A stretch of DNA of 6,597 nt, taken from NCBI GenBank assembly GCA_903884125.1, contig CAISDR010000142.1, positions 1-6,597 on the forward strand, given 5' to 3'. Positions 5,639 through 6,597 of the stretch are shown here, in pieces. A model generated the notes under the pieces. That model was given only the letters and a program-made list of their open reading frames with translations, did no database searches and was not told where the DNA came from. The stretch is from an uncultured bacterium. Its GTDB lineage: Bacteria; Pseudomonadota; Alphaproteobacteria; CAISDR01. The translations under genes were made by a program, and so were the position numbers. Every line of letters begins with the position of its first letter. The stretch's first letter is position 1.

Positions 5639-6405
5639 TGCTTTTCCATTGTTTCCGGCGGGATCTGGTTCAGGGTCTTGCGCCCCTGTTCTAGCGTCAG
5701 CCGCTCAAATGCATCATGGGCTGGCAATTGTAGAGCCTGTGCCAGTTCATGTCGCGCGCGATCAAGCAATTCCGGGTCATGTAACGCCAGCAGCGCATTG
5801 GCAAATTCAACCCGAATTGCCGGATCATTGGGCGCGCCAGCAAGGGCTTCGTCAAATTCCATCAGGCCACGGGCGCGATCGGCACCATATACGATCGAAC
5901 CCCAATGTGTGCCCGCACGTCGGATAACTTCCAGATGCCAAAGGCCCGAAAGTGCAAGTGCCCGAGGTTCGTTTGGATTGATGGCCAGCATGGCATCAAT
6001 TTCCCGGCGGCCGATTGTGGCAATATCGCTGAAATAGGCCTGAACGGCGGTCATCTCGCGACTTTGCGCGCCAAGGGCAACACCCAGAACCAGTCGAGGG
6101 GCAATGTCCAAGGGATCAAGTGCGATTGCCTTTCGGGCCAGTTCCTCGGCGCGCTCAAGGCTTGTGATCGCCCCATCGCCCCTTAGAAAAAATCGCGCTT
6201 GCGCCAACGCAGATGCTGCCGCCAAAGTCAGCGCATCGGGGTTTTCTATCGAGGCTCCACTTTGCAAAGCCCGGGCAAATTCACCCGCTTCATAAGCCTC
6301 GCGAGTTGCGGCAATGCTGACTGTGGGTGTCTGTTCTGTATGCGCAATGCCCGTACCTGCAATTGTCAGGCACAAAACGATGAACCGGCACAAGGCGCGG
6401 TTCAT
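5635..6405 (-). CDS. Exported TPR-like repeat protein, function unknown
   Basis: A 256-residue protein with a clear signal peptide: MNRALCR (positive), a hydrophobic core FIVLCLTIAGTGI, and a probable cleavage after Ala21 (GIA-HTEQ). It should therefore be periplasmic. The Cys at 6 and 12 are not in a lipobox. The mature part is almost entirely helical with tetratricopeptide-like units. Examples are AYEAGEFARALQSGA (37-51), LERAEELARKAIALDPLDIA (83-102), IDAMLAINPNEPRALALSGL (136-155) and the segment around 179-210 ending APNDPAIRVEFANALLALHD. The DP and NP turns after A-x-A helices are typical of TPRs, which act as binding scaffolds; the partner is unknown. Its ATG overlaps the lysK stop and its stop overlaps the DUF952 start, so it is embedded in the operon. 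A GGGA about 8 nt before the ATG could act as a ribosome site. Confidence 0.85.
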   Translation of the reverse strand: MNRALCRFIVLCLTIAGTGIAHTEQTPTVSIAATREAYEAGEFARALQSGASIENPDALTLAAASALAQARFFLRGDGAITSLERAEELARKAIALDPLDIAPRLVLGVALGAQSREMTAVQAYFSDIATIGRREIDAMLAINPNEPRALALSGLWHLEVIRRAGTHWGSIVYGADRARGLMEFDEALAGAPNDPAIRVEFANALLALHDPELLDRARHELAQALQLPAHDAFERLTLEQGRKTLNQIPPETMEKQ

Positions 6406-6597
6406 GCGGAAATCCCGTATCCCGGTAACAGCGATCGCTCAATCAGTGCAATCGTCTCGCGCCGTCCGTATAATGCGATGAACGATCCCATGCGCGGCCC
6501 CTCGGACGAGCCGAGCAGTACTTCGTACATGGCCTTGAACCAGTCGCGCAGATTTTCAAAGGCGTGGGCCTTGCCAACGTCATAAACGATGTTCTGC
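6402..6597 (-). CDS. lysK: Class I lysyl-tRNA synthetase, C-terminal end (partial)
   Basis: The frame enters from the right edge and covers the last 64 residues and the TGA stop at 6404-6402. The opening QNIVYDVGK, then FENLRDWFKAMYEVLLG and GPRMGSFIALYG, match the conserved C-terminus of the class I, archaeal-type LysRS found in many alphaproteobacteria. It is not the class II LysS. The enzyme charges tRNA-Lys with lysine in the cytoplasm. The part present belongs to the C-terminal helical domain associated with anticodon recognition; the HIGH and KMSKS catalytic motifs lie outside the window. The stop overlaps the next gene start as ATGA. It is the most upstream gene of the operon visible here. 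Confidence 0.92.
   Translation of the reverse strand, partial: QNIVYDVGKAHAFENLRDWFKAMYEVLLGSSEGPRMGSFIALYGRRETIALIERSLLPGYGISA

Noticed and set aside
5534..6037. A 167-codon + strand frame antisense to the TPR-like gene
   Set aside because: Ser/Arg/Ala-rich, antisense to a gene with a signal peptide and TPR-like repeats; no support for real coding.

Overview
The window reads as chromosomal DNA of an alphaproteobacterium, most likely a Rhodospirillales relative. The evidence is a class I (archaeal-type) lysyl-tRNA synthetase, a family 2 (quinone-dependent) PyrD directly behind a DUF952 protein, a CapD/FlaA1-type sugar-nucleotide dehydratase, and moderately GC-rich coding DNA. The genus cannot be fixed from the sequence alone. 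I see no phage, transposon, CRISPR or rRNA/tRNA signal.

Layout. Positions 1-2052 (+ strand): the C-terminal part of a UDP-sugar C4,C6-dehydratase for surface polysaccharide, then 6 bp later a complete CNNM/CBS/CorC-HlyC membrane protein; the two look co-transcribed. Positions 2049-2699 (- strand): a conserved-looking protein of unknown function whose stop codon overlaps the CNNM stop tail-to-tail by 4 bp. Positions 2700-3043: a 344-bp intergenic region with an unusual, GC-rich series of hairpins (2773-2963) whose loops carry runs of 8, 5-6 and 4 G on the + strand (C-runs on the - strand). Positions 3044-4105 (- strand): a 353-residue soluble, helical protein that I do not recognise. Positions 4245-6597 (- strand): a compact operon read as lysK (partial), a secreted TPR-like protein, a DUF952 protein and pyrD. 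All three junctions are ATGA stop/start overlaps, so translation is probably coupled along the whole unit.

How the genes fit together. The first pair belongs to envelope biology (glycan precursor synthesis and a divalent-cation transport-type membrane protein). The lysK-to-pyrD operon couples a translation enzyme to pyrimidine synthesis, with an exported TPR-like protein and a DUF952 protein between them. This is a housekeeping arrangement, not a defence or mobile island. The part least explained by known families is the hairpin series at 2773-2963, a candidate structured RNA. The two uncharacterised - strand genes on either side of it are the next most open items.
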